Shown: in pieces, positions 63,155 to 64,000 of the stretch
How the letters are laid out: each line of letters opens with the position of its first letter
Position numbering within the stretch: the stretch's first letter is position 1
Source: Chloroflexota bacterium
GTDB lineage: Bacteria > Chloroflexota > UBA4733
Assembly (NCBI GenBank): GCA_023381895.1
Contig: JAMCTA010000136.1
Coordinates: 15,220 to 79,219, forward strand
Reading direction: 5' to 3'
Length of the DNA stretch: 64,000 nt
The notes under the pieces: model-generated
What the model saw: only the letters and a program-made list of their open reading frames with translations
Database searches by the model: none
Told to the model about the DNA's origin: nothing
Translations under genes and position numbers: made by a program

Positions 63155-64000
63155 TCAGGGTGTGGGAGTCGCTGTTGCCGTAGAAGACGCCGTAGGTGCG
63201 ATCGTAGACGTCGCTGATGGGGATTGCGCCGGCGTCGACGTTGCCGTGATAGCAGCCGTAGAAGTGGCAGTCGCAGTTGCCGTTGGCACCGAGGTGACGA
63301 AGACGACGTCGACCCAGTAGTTGGCATTGTTGTAGGTCTGGGTGGGGAAGGCGTTGCCGGAGGAGTAGACGTAGACGCCATTGCCGCCGCTGCTGCCACT
63401 GGCGAGAGCGGTGAGGGGTGGGGTGACCACTGCTACCGTGAACCCACCATCGTCTTCGGCGTAGTTGCCGCTGGCGGTGTGGTAGGCGGCGATGTACACC
63501 TGTCCGGGCTGGATGGCGACGGGAGTGGTGAAGTCGGCCTCCTGCCATCCGGAGGCGGTCTCGCTGGTGAAGCCGGTTTCGGCGAGGAGCTGACCGGAAG
63601 CTGACCAGAGGTCCGCGACGTGCGGGCCGGTGTTGGCGCTGCCCTTGTAGAAACGGATGCCCTTGATGTAGCCGGGTTCAGAGGATGCGAACTTGACGCC
63701 GAGCTCGACGGGCTGAGGATCGTTGACGGAGGGATGCACCGGTGTCGCGCTGCTGCTCCAGAGACTGCACGGACACGGCGACACTGTCGCCGTCGCGGTG
63801 GGGGTAGGGGTAGGCGGTGCCACTAGAGTAAACACGACGTCGACCCAGTAGTTGGCATCGTTGTAGGTCTGGGTGGGGAACGTTGAGGATGGGTTAGAGG
63901 CAAATACACCATTGCCGCCAGCGCTGACAGACGACAGCGCGTGCAGTGGCGGGTTGTCGATACTTGATCCAAAGAAGTTGTCATCTTCTGCATAGTGGCC
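63155..64000 (-). CDS. Repeated DUF4082 surface protein, 5' end beyond window
   Basis: The frame is open to the window edge, so only the C-terminal 281 codons are seen; GTG 63835 is internal. Two DUF4082 domains (each about 150 residues) are joined by Pro/Thr-rich linkers (PTPTPTATATVSPCPCSLW). The fully seen copy has KFASSEPGYIKGIRFYKGS, GWQEADF, VYIAAYHTASGNYAEDDGGF and FPTQTYNNANYWVDVVF. The edge copy repeats GHYAEDDNFFGSS and FPTQTYNDANYWVDVVF. The protein ends in a Ser/Thr/Ala-rich tail. DUF4082 is a beta-sandwich found in secreted, carbohydrate-associated proteins. Confidence 0.85.
   Translation of the reverse strand, partial: GHYAEDDNFFGSSIDNPPLHALSSVSAGGNGVFASNPSSTFPTQTYNDANYWVDVVFTLVAPPTPTPTATATVSPCPCSLWSSSATPVHPSVNDPQPVELGVKFASSEPGYIKGIRFYKGSANTGPHVADLWSASGQLLAETGFTSETASGWQEADFTTPVAIQPGQVYIAAYHTASGNYAEDDGGFTVAVVTPPLTALASGSSGGNGVYVYSSGNAFPTQTYNNANYWVDVVFVTSVPTATATATSTAAITATSTPAQSPSATSTIAPTASSTATATPTP

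Noticed and set aside
63155..63835. Low-complexity Thr/Ala/Pro repeats read as a CRISPR or satellite array
   Set aside because: They are codon-level repeats in protein linkers of a DUF4082 protein, with no constant repeat and spacer pattern.

Overview
The window looks like a chromosomal segment of a Gram-positive-type, aerobic bacterium of the phylum Chloroflexota, probably near the Thermomicrobia. This is an inference from gene content: a ba3-type oxidase with a tiny subunit IIa, a CoxMSL-type molybdenum hydroxylase, luciferase-like monooxygenase, three-subunit transhydrogenase, frequent GTG/TTG starts, and a solo B3/4 domain joined to TyrRS. No ribosomal RNA, CRISPR array or intact mobile element is visible. 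One tRNA (Val, CAC) is present.

Positions 1-30,600 hold mostly housekeeping genes in short units. They are: uvrC (cut by the window edge); a four-gene molybdenum hydroxylase operon (FAD, 2Fe-2S and Mo subunits plus a MoaD-like protein); a coiled-coil protein, rsmD and ftsH; an L,D-transpeptidase; tRNA-Val, gdpD, rpsU, an SDR and plsX; a DUF192 protein and a sulfatase-fold hydrolase; uvrB behind a strong promoter with a dyad; an oxidoreductase, an M28 peptidase, a flavin reductase, a TenI/ThiE protein and secDF; a Rieske gene that appears frameshifted; hemW, mazG and a conserved unknown; bcp; and a three-gene membrane-protein operon resembling YqjD/YqjE.

Positions 30,800-44,714 are energy and redox genes on the + strand. 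They are an LLM flavin oxidoreductase, a ba3 oxidase operon (subunit IIa of 42 aa, II, I), a four-PAS histidine kinase with its OmpR-type regulator, pntAA-pntAB-pntB, a Gfo/Idh/MocA oxidoreductase, and an unusual fusion of a solo B3/4 (PheRS-beta-like) domain to tyrosyl-tRNA synthetase.

Positions 44,800-64,000 are a surface-polysaccharide locus, mostly on the - strand. It contains a decayed CapD/FlaA1-like gene ending in a perfect 30-bp palindrome, galE, a nucleotidyltransferase-fold protein, glycosyltransferases, a WcaJ-type initiating transferase and a WecG/TagA-type transferase. A transposase remnant separates these from a tightly overlapped operon. That operon encodes WbpD/WbpB/WbpE-like enzymes (likely 2,3-diamino-uronic acid synthesis), a second aminotransferase, an epimerase, two hexapeptide acyltransferases, GT2 and GT4 enzymes and a GH44 lipoprotein. 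The window ends inside a repeated DUF4082 surface protein. Together the locus suggests an acetamido-sugar-rich exopolysaccharide or cell-wall glycan. No flippase or polymerase lies within the window.
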